DNA from: Natrinema soli | GTDB lineage: Archaea; Halobacteriota; Halobacteria; Halobacteriales; Natrialbaceae | Reading direction: 5' to 3' | Assembly (NCBI RefSeq): GCF_028618695.1 | Contig: NZ_JAQIVI010000402.1 | Coordinates: forward strand, 1-10,478 | Length of the DNA: 10,478 bases | Part shown: positions 1-6,028 of the stretch, one piece after another | Layout: the number at the start of each line of letters is the position of its first letter | Position numbering within the stretch: the first letter of the stretch is position 1 | Position numbers and translations under genes: made by a program | The notes under the pieces: generated by a model | The model's database searches: none | What the model saw: only the letters and a program-made list of their open reading frames with translations | Told to the model about the DNA's origin: nothing

Positions 1-144
1 GCCGACGGCGACGCGGACGCCGGACCACCGCTCGCGGAACGATTCGGACTCGACGAAGCCACGGCCGGGCTCGAGGTCGCCGGCTTCGAGATCGAACGCG
101 CCTGCGCTCGGCCGGAGACGATCGCGATCGTCGCGACGCGATAG
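1..144 (+). CDS. C-terminal 47 residues of an unidentified protein, possibly a class I SAM methyltransferase
   Basis: The first reading frame is open from base 1 and ends at a TAG at 142-144; the start lies outside the window. The visible tail has a helix-like part with LAERFGLDEATAG, then GFEIERA and a final ETIAIVATR. A GFEIE strand followed by a terminal ETxAIVA-type strand resembles the last two beta strands of class I SAM-dependent methyltransferases. That is a resemblance only, because the SAM-binding glycine motif would lie upstream. The frame is GC-rich in the third codon position, as in the neighbouring genes. The next gene starts 120 bases downstream behind its own promoter-like region, so the two are probably not one operon. 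The coding call is fairly safe; the family call is weak. Confidence 0.5.
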   Translation, partial: ADGDADAGPPLAERFGLDEATAGLEVAGFEIERACARPETIAIVATR

Positions 145-228
145 TCTCGCGAGTATTGGGCGATTGTACAATAATAAATCGGATTTGGGAGGTTTACGTT
201 GTCTATATTCGTCTAATATTGCATCGCC

Positions 229-258
229 GTAACACTTTTTCGTGTTGCAGTGTAACAC
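229..258 (+). promoter_or_regulatory. Promoter with three heptamer repeats (GTAACAC / GTGTTGC / GTAACAC)
   Basis: GTAACAC occurs at 229-235 and again at 252-258, in an 8-bp direct repeat GTAACACT. Between them GTGTTGC (242-248) reads as GCAACAC on the other strand. AACAC and GTGTT flank a T-tract at 236-240 whose centre is about 26 bases before the ATG at 264, where a haloarchaeal TATA element would lie for a leaderless transcript. A regulator bound here would cover the basal promoter, so repression is the simplest reading. The regulator is not identifiable from the sequence. Confidence 0.4.
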
Positions 259-263
259 TACCC

Positions 264-404
264 ATGGTGTACGAAGACCCGTACTCGCCGGAACGGTCGC
301 ACTACGAGTGTCTGCGCTGTGGCCACCGAGAAACGACCGACTCGCTCGAGTCCTGTCCGAACTGCGACGGCACTGTCCGCAATATCGCAGTGCCGCGAGA
401 GTAG
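264..404 (+). CDS. Small zinc-ribbon protein (haloarchaeal rubrerythrin-like / DUF7129-type)
   Basis: A 46-residue protein beginning MVYEDPYSPERSHYEC. It has two CxxC knuckles, C16-C19 (CLRC) and C31-C34 (CPNC), spaced as in a rubredoxin or zinc-ribbon knuckle, and ends VRNIAVPRE. This size and pattern match a widespread haloarchaeal family of putative zinc-binding proteins, often labelled rubrerythrin-like or DUF7129; I recognise the pattern from memory and could not run a search. The ATG at 264 is preferred to an in-frame ATG at 156 because family members start MVY-like, because the extra upstream residues are not acidic, and because a T-tract promoter lies 26 bases upstream. There is no catalytic domain, so a structural, redox or protein-contact role through a bound metal is inferred only. 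Confidence 0.85.
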   Translation: MVYEDPYSPERSHYECLRCGHRETTDSLESCPNCDGTVRNIAVPRE

Positions 405-502
405 AACCGATCCGACGTGTGACTCGCCCGTCCCGACTGTGTTCGGGGGTTCCTGGCTCCAGTTTCGGGAGCACGTGGTGAGTCGAACCGCCGCGAGTTC
501 GA

Positions 503-973
503 TCAGTCGAAGTCCGGCAGATCCTCGGGCGGCTCGTATTCGGCCTCCCAGTCGACGTACTCCTCCTTGAGGATGACCGAAACGATCTGGCCGAACTCGG
601 TGAGTTCGGCGTTGATCGACGACACCGTCCCCCAGGTATCGAGATCGGGATGGTACTCCCGGGCCTGCCAGTCCTCCGGAATACCGGGTGCGTGATAGCC
701 GACTCGATCGGCGAAGTCGTCCCAGAAGAAATCGAAACCAGCGAAGAGGTCGAGATCGCGAGCGATCCCGTACTCCTGTTCCTCGAGATCGGTGTCCGCG
801 CGCCACTCGTCGAACGCCTCCGTCCAGGCTCCGTCCTCGAGAAACCCCTGTAGCTCCTCGCGACGGTAGTCGATCTCCTCGGCCCCGTCGGCGCTGACGG
901 TCGCGTCCTCGTACTCGTTCGGGTCGACGAACTCCAGTTCCGGCGGCTCGGGGGGTTCGACCTCGAGTGTCAT
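503..973 (-). CDS. Acidic protein of unknown function, paralogue A of a tandem pair
   Basis: A 156-residue, highly acidic, soluble protein that I do not recognise. It begins MTLEVEPPEPP and has a conserved core: RREEL (37-41), FL and GAW (44-50), AFDEW (53-57), LFAGFDFFW (76-84) and VGY (91-93). The gene just upstream on the same strand (1080-1529) encodes a related protein with the same motifs at the same residue numbers, so this is a tandem duplication. It has no signal peptide, membrane segment or cysteine cluster. A TATA-like TTATCC (minus strand, about 997-1008) lies about 29 bases before the start and suggests its own short-leader transcript. The acidic C-terminal tail, rich in E, P and D, is not shared with the paralogue. 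Confidence 0.8.
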   Translation of the reverse strand: MTLEVEPPEPPELEFVDPNEYEDATVSADGAEEIDYRREELQGFLEDGAWTEAFDEWRADTDLEEQEYGIARDLDLFAGFDFFWDDFADRVGYHAPGIPEDWQAREYHPDLDTWGTVSSINAELTEFGQIVSVILKEEYVDWEAEYEPPEDLPDFD

Positions 974-996
974 ACGCGGTCGTTGGTCGGGTTACC

Positions 997-1008
997 GGAT
1001 AAGAATTC
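997..1008 (-). promoter_or_regulatory. TATA-like promoter element of paralogue A
   Basis: On the minus strand GAATTCTTATCC sits about 29 bases before the ATG at 973, the usual place for a haloarchaeal TATA element with a leaderless or very short-leader transcript. The stretch between box and start resembles the one before paralogue B (a CGTT..GGTCGG..CCGGAT-type block), so the promoter was probably duplicated with the gene. Confidence 0.4.
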
Positions 1009-1079
1009 CCTCCTCGCGGTCGACGACAGACGGCAACCCCAGCGCGAGGGATTCCGCCGCGCGAACGCGGAAGGGGGTG

Positions 1080-1529
1080 TCAGTCCCACGTGTAGCCGAA
1101 CTCCTCCCCGTCGCGGTGGATGTAATCGTTTTCGAGCACTTCGCTCACCGTCCGACCGAGCGAGTCCAGCGCCTCCTCGAGGTCGTCGATATCACTCTGA
1201 TCGAGTCCGTCGTGCGTCGACGCCAGTTCGTCCGGAACCGGCGGTGTGCGGTACCCGACGTCTTCCGCGGACTGGTTCCAGTAGAAGTCGAGTTCGGCGA
1301 ACAGTCCTCGCTCGAGGAGCGCTCGAAACTCGTCTTCCGTCAGGGACGCGTTCGCGCTCCATTCGTCGAACGCGTCCTCCCAGGCACCCGCGTCCAGAAA
1401 GTCGGCCAGCTCTTCGCGGCGGACGTCGTCACCCGTCCACTCTTCGGGTTCGTCGACGGCGTCGTAATCGCCGGGGTCCTGCGGTCCGCGGAGCCTCGGC
1501 GGATCGGGAACCTCGACATCGAGTGTCAT
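1080..1529 (-). CDS. Acidic protein of unknown function, paralogue B of a tandem pair
   Basis: A 149-residue acidic protein beginning MTLDVEVPDPP, paralogous to the product of 503-973. RREEL (37-41), FL and GAW (44-50), AFDEW (53-57), LFA, DFYW (81-84) and VGY (91-93) fall at identical positions, so the first 100 or so residues align without a gap; after that the two diverge before a shared TVSEVLENDY-like block. The frame is open far upstream, to 2018, but the ATG at 1529 is chosen because its MTLDVE start matches the paralogue and the upstream part is arginine- and serine-rich, as in a shadow frame. The end, GYTWD, is shorter than in the paralogue. The function is unknown; the fold could be a small helical domain. 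Confidence 0.8.
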   Translation of the reverse strand: MTLDVEVPDPPRLRGPQDPGDYDAVDEPEEWTGDDVRREELADFLDAGAWEDAFDEWSANASLTEDEFRALLERGLFAELDFYWNQSAEDVGYRTPPVPDELASTHDGLDQSDIDDLEEALDSLGRTVSEVLENDYIHRDGEEFGYTWD

Positions 1530-1707
1530 ATCTACTCGTTCGGTCGGCAACGGTATGGGGCTTTCCCGCTGCGCAACTGGGGTCCGCGCTGAATTCGTTG
1601 ACCGCGTCGATACGCGGCGGACGGAGCTACTCCCTCGTCGAGTTGTTCGCCATAAAATCCGTCCTGGCCGACGTACTGATAATCGCGTTGTTGCTGTAGC
1701 CGGTCCG

Positions 1708-1830
1708 GTGTACGCCATCGCGGCCACCGCCCTAATCGTGATCGGGGGGTTCCTGCGCTGGTATCTCACCGAGCGGGCCGATACCACGGGCGTCGAGACC
1801 GACGACCTGTCGCTCGAGCGCCGGGGCTGA
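1708..1830 (+). CDS. Possible 40-residue single-pass membrane protein (GTG start)
   Basis: From a GTG at 1708 this frame gives a hydrophobic helix, YAIAATALIVIGGFLRWYL, followed by a short acidic tail (TERADTTGVETDDLSLERRG). One N-terminal membrane helix with an acidic cytoplasmic tail is typical of many haloarchaeal small proteins. The frame is open further upstream, to an ATG at 1555, but those residues are arginine-rich and look non-coding. A TATA-like CATAAAAT at 1651-1658 would put a transcript start near 1680, leaving a leader of about 28 bases. It lies 94 bases before the HAD phosphatase gene in the same direction and could share its transcript. Reality of the gene is uncertain: it is short and needs a non-ATG start. 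Confidence 0.4.
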   Translation: MYAIAATALIVIGGFLRWYLTERADTTGVETDDLSLERRG

Positions 1831-1924
1831 CCGAAGCGATTCGCGAGCGCCGACCTGGGATCCGCTATCGCGTGCTCGCGCCCCATCCAAACACTCAATC
1901 GACGGCCGGCCGTACCGCCGGGCG

Positions 1925-2704
1925 ATGACAGCATACGAGGCGGTGATCCTCGACGTCGACGGGACGATCGTTCGGGGCGAGGAGTTGCTCCCCGGTGCGA
2001 CCGACGGCTTGCGCGCACTCGAGGCGGCGGGCTGTTCGCGGCTCCTCTTCTCGAACAACCCGACGCGCGGGGCCGACCACTACGGCGAGCAACTCGCGCC
2101 TCACGGAATCGACGTCGACCCGGCCACCGTTCTCACCTCCGCGACCGTCTCGGCGGAGTACCTCGCGGCGACCCATCCCGGCGAGCGGGTCTACCTCGTG
2201 GGCAGCGAACGACTCGAGGCGATCCTCGCCGACGCGGCCGTCGAACTGACGGCCGATCCCGATGCGGCCGAGGTCGTGCTGGGATCGTTCGACAAGAGCT
2301 TCTCGTACGGAACGCTCTGGGAATCGTTGCGGGCGCTCGAGGGGGACGTTCCCTTCTACGGCACCGATCCCGACGCGACGATTCCGATCGACGAGGGAGA
2401 GATCCCGGGCTCGGGCGCGATCCTCGCCGCGATGGAAGCCGTCGCCGGCCGCGAACCGGACGCGATCCTGGGGAAACCGTCACCCATCGCGGCCGCGACG
2501 GCCATGAACCGGCTGGACGCCGATCCCACGAAGACCCTGGTCGTCGGCGATCGGCTCAACACCGATATCGCGCTCGGGAATCGTGCCGGCATGGAAACCG
2601 CACTCGTCCTCACCGGCGTCACCGATCGCGCGGCCCTCACCGCGGTCGACGTCGAACCCGACCACGTCCTCGAGTCACTGGCCGCGGTCGACACGCTCCT
2701 CTAG
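1925..2704 (+). CDS. HAD superfamily hydrolase, NagD-like (type IIA) phosphatase
   Basis: A 259-residue cytoplasmic phosphatase with all four HAD motifs: motif I DVDGT at 10-14 (nucleophile D10, acid/base D12), motif II S43 in FSNN, motif III K184 in LGKPS, and motif IV GDRLNTDI at 208-215 with the metal-ligand aspartates D209 and D214. The large cap between motifs II and III, the SNNPTR signature after motif II and the total length are typical of subclass IIA (NagD, p-nitrophenyl phosphatase, phosphoglycolate phosphatase relatives), which hydrolyse small phosphomonoesters with Mg2+. The substrate cannot be read from the sequence. The ATG at 1925 is followed directly by the YEAVILDVDGT strand, as expected of the family. 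No strong TATA box is seen upstream; it may be co-transcribed with the small frame at 1708. Confidence 0.92.
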   Translation: MTAYEAVILDVDGTIVRGEELLPGATDGLRALEAAGCSRLLFSNNPTRGADHYGEQLAPHGIDVDPATVLTSATVSAEYLAATHPGERVYLVGSERLEAILADAAVELTADPDAAEVVLGSFDKSFSYGTLWESLRALEGDVPFYGTDPDATIPIDEGEIPGSGAILAAMEAVAGREPDAILGKPSPIAAATAMNRLDADPTKTLVVGDRLNTDIALGNRAGMETALVLTGVTDRAALTAVDVEPDHVLESLAAVDTLL

Positions 2705-2721
2705 GGCCGACTTCGTCCGCT

Positions 2722-2912
2722 ATAGTAGCCGCTGAAACGAGTTCCACGCTGATCGCAAGCGGTTCTCGCTCACTCTGTTCGCTCACGGCTCGCTTCGCTC
2801 GCCGTTCGCGTTCCCGCGGTTCTCGCTCACTCTGTTCGCTCCGAACCGCGCCTCGCTCCGAACCGCGCTACTCTCATGCGATCAGGTGTGCAGTGACGTC
2901 AGTGGCTACTAT
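2722..2912. mobile_element. MITE-like non-coding element with imperfect inverted ends
   Basis: The left end reads ATAGTAGCC-G-CTGA, 14 variable bases, then TGATCGCA (2722-2757). The right end, read on the minus strand, is ATAGTAGCC-A-CTGA, 14 bases, then TGATCGCA (2912 back to 2877). The matching blocks have the same spacing, giving terminal inverted repeats of about 36 bases. The interior holds GC-rich CGCTC/TTCGCTC repeats and GCGGTTC/GAACCGC inversions but no convincing gene. This looks like a small non-autonomous element or a dispersed intergenic palindromic repeat. No target duplication is clear. It fills most of the 340-base gap between the HAD gene and the glycine-zipper gene. Confidence 0.5.
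2759..2841 (+). repeat. Pair of 26-bp direct repeats inside the element
   Basis: A perfect 26-base repeat beginning GCGGTTCTCGCTCACTCTG occurs at 2759-2784 and 2816-2841, with starts 57 bases apart. Between and after the copies are further short CGCTTCGCTCG and GCTCCGAACCGCG repeats. CGAACCGCG is partly complementary to CGCGGTTC, so the region could fold extensively. Confidence 0.8.
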
Positions 2913-3010
2913 CGTTCCGCAGGCCGTCCGCTATCACGTCTCGAAGTGTTGCCCGCGAGAACGTGCCGTACTGCTCGCCGGATCGACCGCCTCACCGCAC
3001 ATTCAAGAGA

Positions 3011-3019
3011 TATATTTAT
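3011..3019 (+). promoter_or_regulatory. TATA box of the glycine-zipper gene
   Basis: TATATTTAT lies about 30 bases before the ATG at 3045, in a local AT-rich island just after the repeat element. It is the clearest TATA box in the left half of the window and supports the 3045 start and a very short leader. Confidence 0.55.
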
Positions 3020-3044
3020 CCGTCACAGTCTCCATATAGAATAT

Positions 3045-3272
3045 ATGAGAGAACGTATAACGGCAGTGTTGCTTCGCGCACGGTACGCAGCGATCGGCGC
3101 GGCGGTCGGTGCGGGAATCGGCGGACTGTTCAGCCGAAACGCCGCGAGTACCGGCGGTGCGATCGGTGGTCTCGTCGGTGCCACCATCGCGGAAACGCGC
3201 GGGACCCTCGAGGGCGTCCTCGAAGACGTCAAGGAGCGCGACCCGCGAACTGATTCGGTCGACACCGAGTAG
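3045..3272 (+). CDS. Glycine-zipper small membrane protein
   Basis: A 75-residue protein. After a short basic N-terminus (MRERITAVLLRARY) come two glycine-zipper membrane helices, AAIGAAVGAGIGGLFS (about 15-30) and GGAIGGLVGATIAE (about 37-50), with repeated GxxxG spacing. These are joined by a short polar loop and followed by an acidic amphipathic tail. Glycine zippers favour tight helix packing and oligomers in the membrane; the cellular role here is unknown. The frame extends upstream to 2886, but the ATG at 3045 is chosen because a TATA box lies about 30 bases before it and the upstream residues run into the repeat element. The reading frame continues past the TAG stop into a coding-like stretch (see 3273-3471), so the gene may be the front part of a once longer one. 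Confidence 0.7.
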   Translation: MRERITAVLLRARYAAIGAAVGAGIGGLFSRNAASTGGAIGGLVGATIAETRGTLEGVLEDVKERDPRTDSVDTE

Positions 3273-3471
3273 CTCGGTTTCGACTCGCGCGATTGGGTTC
3301 GAATCGGGGACTCACTCCGGAACGTCTCCATCCTCACGGCGATCGGAAGTGCCGTCGGGTTCGCGGCCGGAACCCGCGACACCCGTTCCAGATGGCGAGC
3401 GCTCGAGTCACGAGAGAGATCGAACGATCCCAGACGGCCGTACGAACGCCTGGAGCAGTTCGACCAGCGAC
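3273..3471 (+). pseudogene. Possible decayed coding stretch, in frame after the glycine-zipper stop
   Basis: Directly after the TAG at 3270-3272 the same frame stays open and reads like protein: a hydrophobic NVSILTAIGSAVGFAAGTR (about 3321-3377), then an RSRWRALESRERS segment and RPYERLEQFDQRLTN. Third codon positions are mostly G or C, as in real genes here. There is no ATG, GTG or TTG in frame that could start it before the hydrophobic part, and no stop of its own before it runs antisense into the thioesterase gene. Either the C-terminal part of the upstream gene was cut off by a nonsense change, or this is the remnant of a separate small membrane protein gene that lost its start and end. 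Confidence 0.35.
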
Positions 3472-3927
3472 TCACGAACTGTCGACGGCCCCCGCCTCGT
3501 TCTCGAGGGCCGCCCGCCGCAGTCGCTCGCCCTCCTCGGTGGTGACGGTCAGCTCGGGCACCGTCGTCGGCGAGCCATCGTCGTCGATCGCCACGTAGAC
3601 GAAGTACAATTCGGTCGTCTGCTCGCGCTCGCGCGTCCGCAGGTCCTCGCGCTCGGTGATCAGCCTGACCTTCACGCTCGAGGTGCCCGCCTCGTAGACG
3701 TAGGCGGTGATGAATGCCGTGTCGCCGACGGCGATGGACCGCTCGAAGTTCATCTGATCGACGCGGGCGGTGACGCAGGTCTCTCCGGAAAACCGCATCG
3801 CCGACATCGCGCCGACCTCGTCCATCCACTTCATGACGTGGCCGCCGTGGGCCGTCTCGAGCATGTTGGCGTGGTTCGGCTGTACCATCTCGCGGTTCTC
3901 GATCACCGTCTCGATGAGGTCCGTCAT
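3472..3927 (-). CDS. Hotdog-fold acyl-CoA thioesterase (YciA/BACH family)
   Basis: A 151-residue single hotdog domain. N21 precedes the helix motif HGGHVMKWMDEVGAMSAMR (27-45), the diagnostic sausage helix of the acyl-CoA thioester hydrolases, with the conserved D36. It is followed by the strand pair VTARVDQMNF (52-61), the typical IAVGDTAFITAYV and the GTSSVKV strand (81-87). The family hydrolyses acyl-CoA to free acid and CoA in the cytoplasm; chain-length preference cannot be told. An upstream extension to 4089 is open, but the ATG at 3927 fits the family length and the residues before it are arginine-rich. The C-terminal tail is short and acidic. The gene converges on the glycine-zipper gene. 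Confidence 0.9.
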   Translation of the reverse strand: MTDLIETVIENREMVQPNHANMLETAHGGHVMKWMDEVGAMSAMRFSGETCVTARVDQMNFERSIAVGDTAFITAYVYEAGTSSVKVRLITEREDLRTREREQTTELYFVYVAIDDDGSPTTVPELTVTTEEGERLRRAALENEAGAVDSS

Positions 3928-4258
3928 CGGCCGACGTTTTTCGACGCCGGCAATCAGTCTTGCTTTGCCCGGATCGTGGCACCCCGCGAGCAGCCGGCGA
4001 TCGCCGTCAGGGAAGCGGTGATCGCCCTCGGCCAGTAGTGATCGCTGCCGGCGTCGGGCTCGAGACCGTGGAGGAGAGCATCTGAACACGCCGAGTCGAT
4101 ATCGAACGCGGGGACCGGTAGCGACCGTCGGCTTGTCGTCTCGCCGCCCCGGCCCGTTGATCCGGGTTCTCGCTCGTCCGATCGGAGCGACCGCCTCGAG
4201 ATGGGACGCGGGTTCGCGGTTCGATACTGGTAAAAGTCGCCGCCGAGTTGAGCCGGTA
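3928..4258. other. 331-base gap between the divergent thioesterase and TraB genes
   Basis: This gap holds the promoters of both neighbours. No complete gene is convincing. A short coding-like tail reading VIAAGVGLETVEESI ends at a TGA near 4084, but it has no usable start or upstream domain and is best treated as chance or a tiny relic. No repeats or RNA genes were seen. Confidence 0.5.
4229..4236 (+). promoter_or_regulatory. TATA-like element of the TraB-M50 operon
   Basis: GGTAAAAG is the only A-rich run close upstream and lies about 26 bases before the ATG at 4259. This fits a leaderless transcript and supports 4259 over the in-frame upstream ATG at 4133. Confidence 0.45.
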
Positions 4259-6028
4259 ATGAGCGATGCAGGCGAGGCCGACGTGCCGGAGCCGCCAGCC
4301 CCTCCCGACCGCGAGCGCGGCTCCGTCGAGGTTCTCGGAACGGCACACGTCTCGCAAGCTAGCGTCGACGAAGTTCGCGAAACGATCGACCGGGAGGACC
4401 CCGATGTCGTCGCCGTCGAACTCGACGACGGTCGCTACCGGCAGATGAAAGGCGGGACGCCCGACGACATCGAAGCGGAGGATCTCCTCTCGGGCAACAC
4501 CGTCTTTCAGTTTCTCGCCTATTGGATGCTCTCGTACGTCCAGTCCCGTCTGGGCGACCAGTTCGACATCGAGCCCGGTGCCGACATGCGAGCCGCCATC
4601 GAGGCCGCCGAAGCCAACGGCAACGGCGTCGCACTGGTCGACCGCGATATCCAGGTGACGATCCAGCGCTTCTGGAGCCGGCTCACGTTCACCGAGAAAC
4701 TCAAGATGGTCGGCGGCCTCGCGCTCGGGGTGACCGATCCGCGGACGATCGGGCTCACATTCGGTGCCGTCACCGGGATGGTCATCGGGCTCATCTTCGC
4801 CGCGTTTCTCGCGCCCGTACTCGGCGTCAGCGACCTCCTGTTGTTCGGCGGGCTCGCGTCCACCCCGCTGCAGTACGCCGGCGGCGCAGCCATCGGCGCG
4901 TTCACCGGCCTCTTCGTCGGTCTCATCTTCCTCCCCTCCTTCGAGTCCGTCGAGCGATACACGGGCGGTGCCCTCTCCGGCTTTTCGGGGCGACTACTCG
5001 CCGGACTCGCCATCGGTATTGCAGGCTGTCTCGCACTGGTCGCGACCGAGACGTTCGTCGGGCCGTTCTCCGCTGCGAGCGTCGAGAACGTCGGCGTCTA
5101 CGCGGTCCGCGGGACGGTCGGAACGCTGGCCGGACTCGGTATCGGCGTGACGATCGGTGCGATCCTCGGTCTCTCGCTCGACACGTTCGGCGGCGACGTC
5201 GAGGAGATCGAGGAGGTCGATATCGAGGAGATGACCGACGGCAACGTCGTCGACGCCATGATGGAAGAGTTCCGCCAGTTCAGTCCGGGCGGCGCGAACG
5301 CCCTGATCGACGAACGGGACGCCTACATCGCATCGAACCTCCACAAACTCCGCGAACAGGGGTACGACGTCCTCGCCGTCGTCGGTGCCGGTCACAAAGC
5401 CGGCATCGAACGCCACCTGCTCAACCCCGAGAAGATCCCACCGGTCGAATCGCTGTCCGGCACCGCCTCGAGCCGCCGATTTTCGCCGCTGAAGATCGTC
5501 GGCTACCTGATCATGGTCGCCTTCTTCGCCTTCTTCTTCCTGTTGCTCATGGCGGGAGTCAGGAACACGTTCCTGCTGAAGGTGTTCGTCGCCTGGTTCC
5601 TGTTCAACGGGATTTTCGCGTTCACGCTGGCGCGGCTGGCCGGCGCGCGCTGGACGAGTGCGGGCGTCGGTGGCGCGGTCGCGTGGTTGACGAGCATCAA
5701 CCCGCTGCTCGCGCCGGGCTGGTTCGCCGGCTACGTCGAACTCCGGAACCGACCGGTCAACGTCCGAGACATCCAGACGCTCAACGAGATTATCGACGAC
5801 ACCGAGCGGCCGATCGACGAGGCCATGTCTGCGATGTTCGACGTGCCGCTGTTCCGCCTGATCATGATCGTCGCGCTCACGAACATCGGGAGCATGATCG
5901 CGACCGGGCTGTTTCCATTCGTCGTACTGCCGTGGCTGGCACCCGAAATCGGCGGCGTCGACGCGCTGATGGGGCTGTTGCTCGAGGGCGTCGAAAACAG
6001 TCTCGAACTGCTCCGGGGGCTGCTGTAA
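4259..6028 (+). CDS. TraB-family polytopic membrane protein with membrane insertion
   Basis: A 589-residue protein. The N-terminal half is a TraB/PrgY-type domain: GTAHVS (27-32), DVVAVELDDGRY (49-60), VALVDRD (124-130), then later DERD (351-354) and VVGAGHKAGI (374-383), where the two GxxH motifs carry H30 and H379. TraB/PrgY of enterococci shuts down pheromone signalling, and the fold is related to Tiki/GumN proteins, in which such His and Glu residues suggest metal-dependent hydrolysis; archaeal roles are unknown. Residues about 160-308 form several glycine-rich membrane helices inserted between the two halves of the domain. A second membrane block (about 411-570) forms the C-terminus. The ATG at 4259 is chosen because a TATA-like box precedes it and acidic, proline-rich residues begin there. 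It overlaps the next gene by one base, so the two are translationally coupled. Confidence 0.88.
   Translation: MSDAGEADVPEPPAPPDRERGSVEVLGTAHVSQASVDEVRETIDREDPDVVAVELDDGRYRQMKGGTPDDIEAEDLLSGNTVFQFLAYWMLSYVQSRLGDQFDIEPGADMRAAIEAAEANGNGVALVDRDIQVTIQRFWSRLTFTEKLKMVGGLALGVTDPRTIGLTFGAVTGMVIGLIFAAFLAPVLGVSDLLLFGGLASTPLQYAGGAAIGAFTGLFVGLIFLPSFESVERYTGGALSGFSGRLLAGLAIGIAGCLALVATETFVGPFSAASVENVGVYAVRGTVGTLAGLGIGVTIGAILGLSLDTFGGDVEEIEEVDIEEMTDGNVVDAMMEEFRQFSPGGANALIDERDAYIASNLHKLREQGYDVLAVVGAGHKAGIERHLLNPEKIPPVESLSGTASSRRFSPLKIVGYLIMVAFFAFFFLLLMAGVRNTFLLKVFVAWFLFNGIFAFTLARLAGARWTSAGVGGAVAWLTSINPLLAPGWFAGYVELRNRPVNVRDIQTLNEIIDDTERPIDEAMSAMFDVPLFRLIMIVALTNIGSMIATGLFPFVVLPWLAPEIGGVDALMGLLLEGVENSLELLRGLL

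Noticed and set aside
1530..2018. Long upstream extension of the minus-strand paralogue B frame, antisense to the HAD gene
   Set aside because: Arginine- and serine-rich shadow sequence; the internal ATG at 1529 matches the start of the paralogue.
2763..2870. Repeated CGCTC/TTCGCTC units considered as a CRISPR-like array
   Set aside because: Only two full repeats, no regular spacers and no cas gene; it belongs to the interior of the repeat element.
2715..2934. GTCCGCTAT at 2715-2723 and 2926-2934 as a possible target-site duplication of the repeat element
   Set aside because: The left copy overlaps the inverted end while the right copy lies 13 bases outside it, so the borders do not agree; probably chance.
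3293..3598. Open frame of 101 residues between the glycine-zipper and thioesterase genes
   Set aside because: Serine-, arginine- and proline-rich composition, no domain, and it overlaps the thioesterase gene antisense.
4038..4086. Coding-like VIAAGVGLETVEESI fragment with a GTG and TGA
   Set aside because: Only 15 residues, no upstream domain in frame and no promoter; too little to call a gene or relic.
4522..6027. Open frame leading in frame into the M50 protease gene
   Set aside because: It is an arginine-rich shadow of the TraB gene; the M50 protein properly begins at 6028 with the TAATG overlap.
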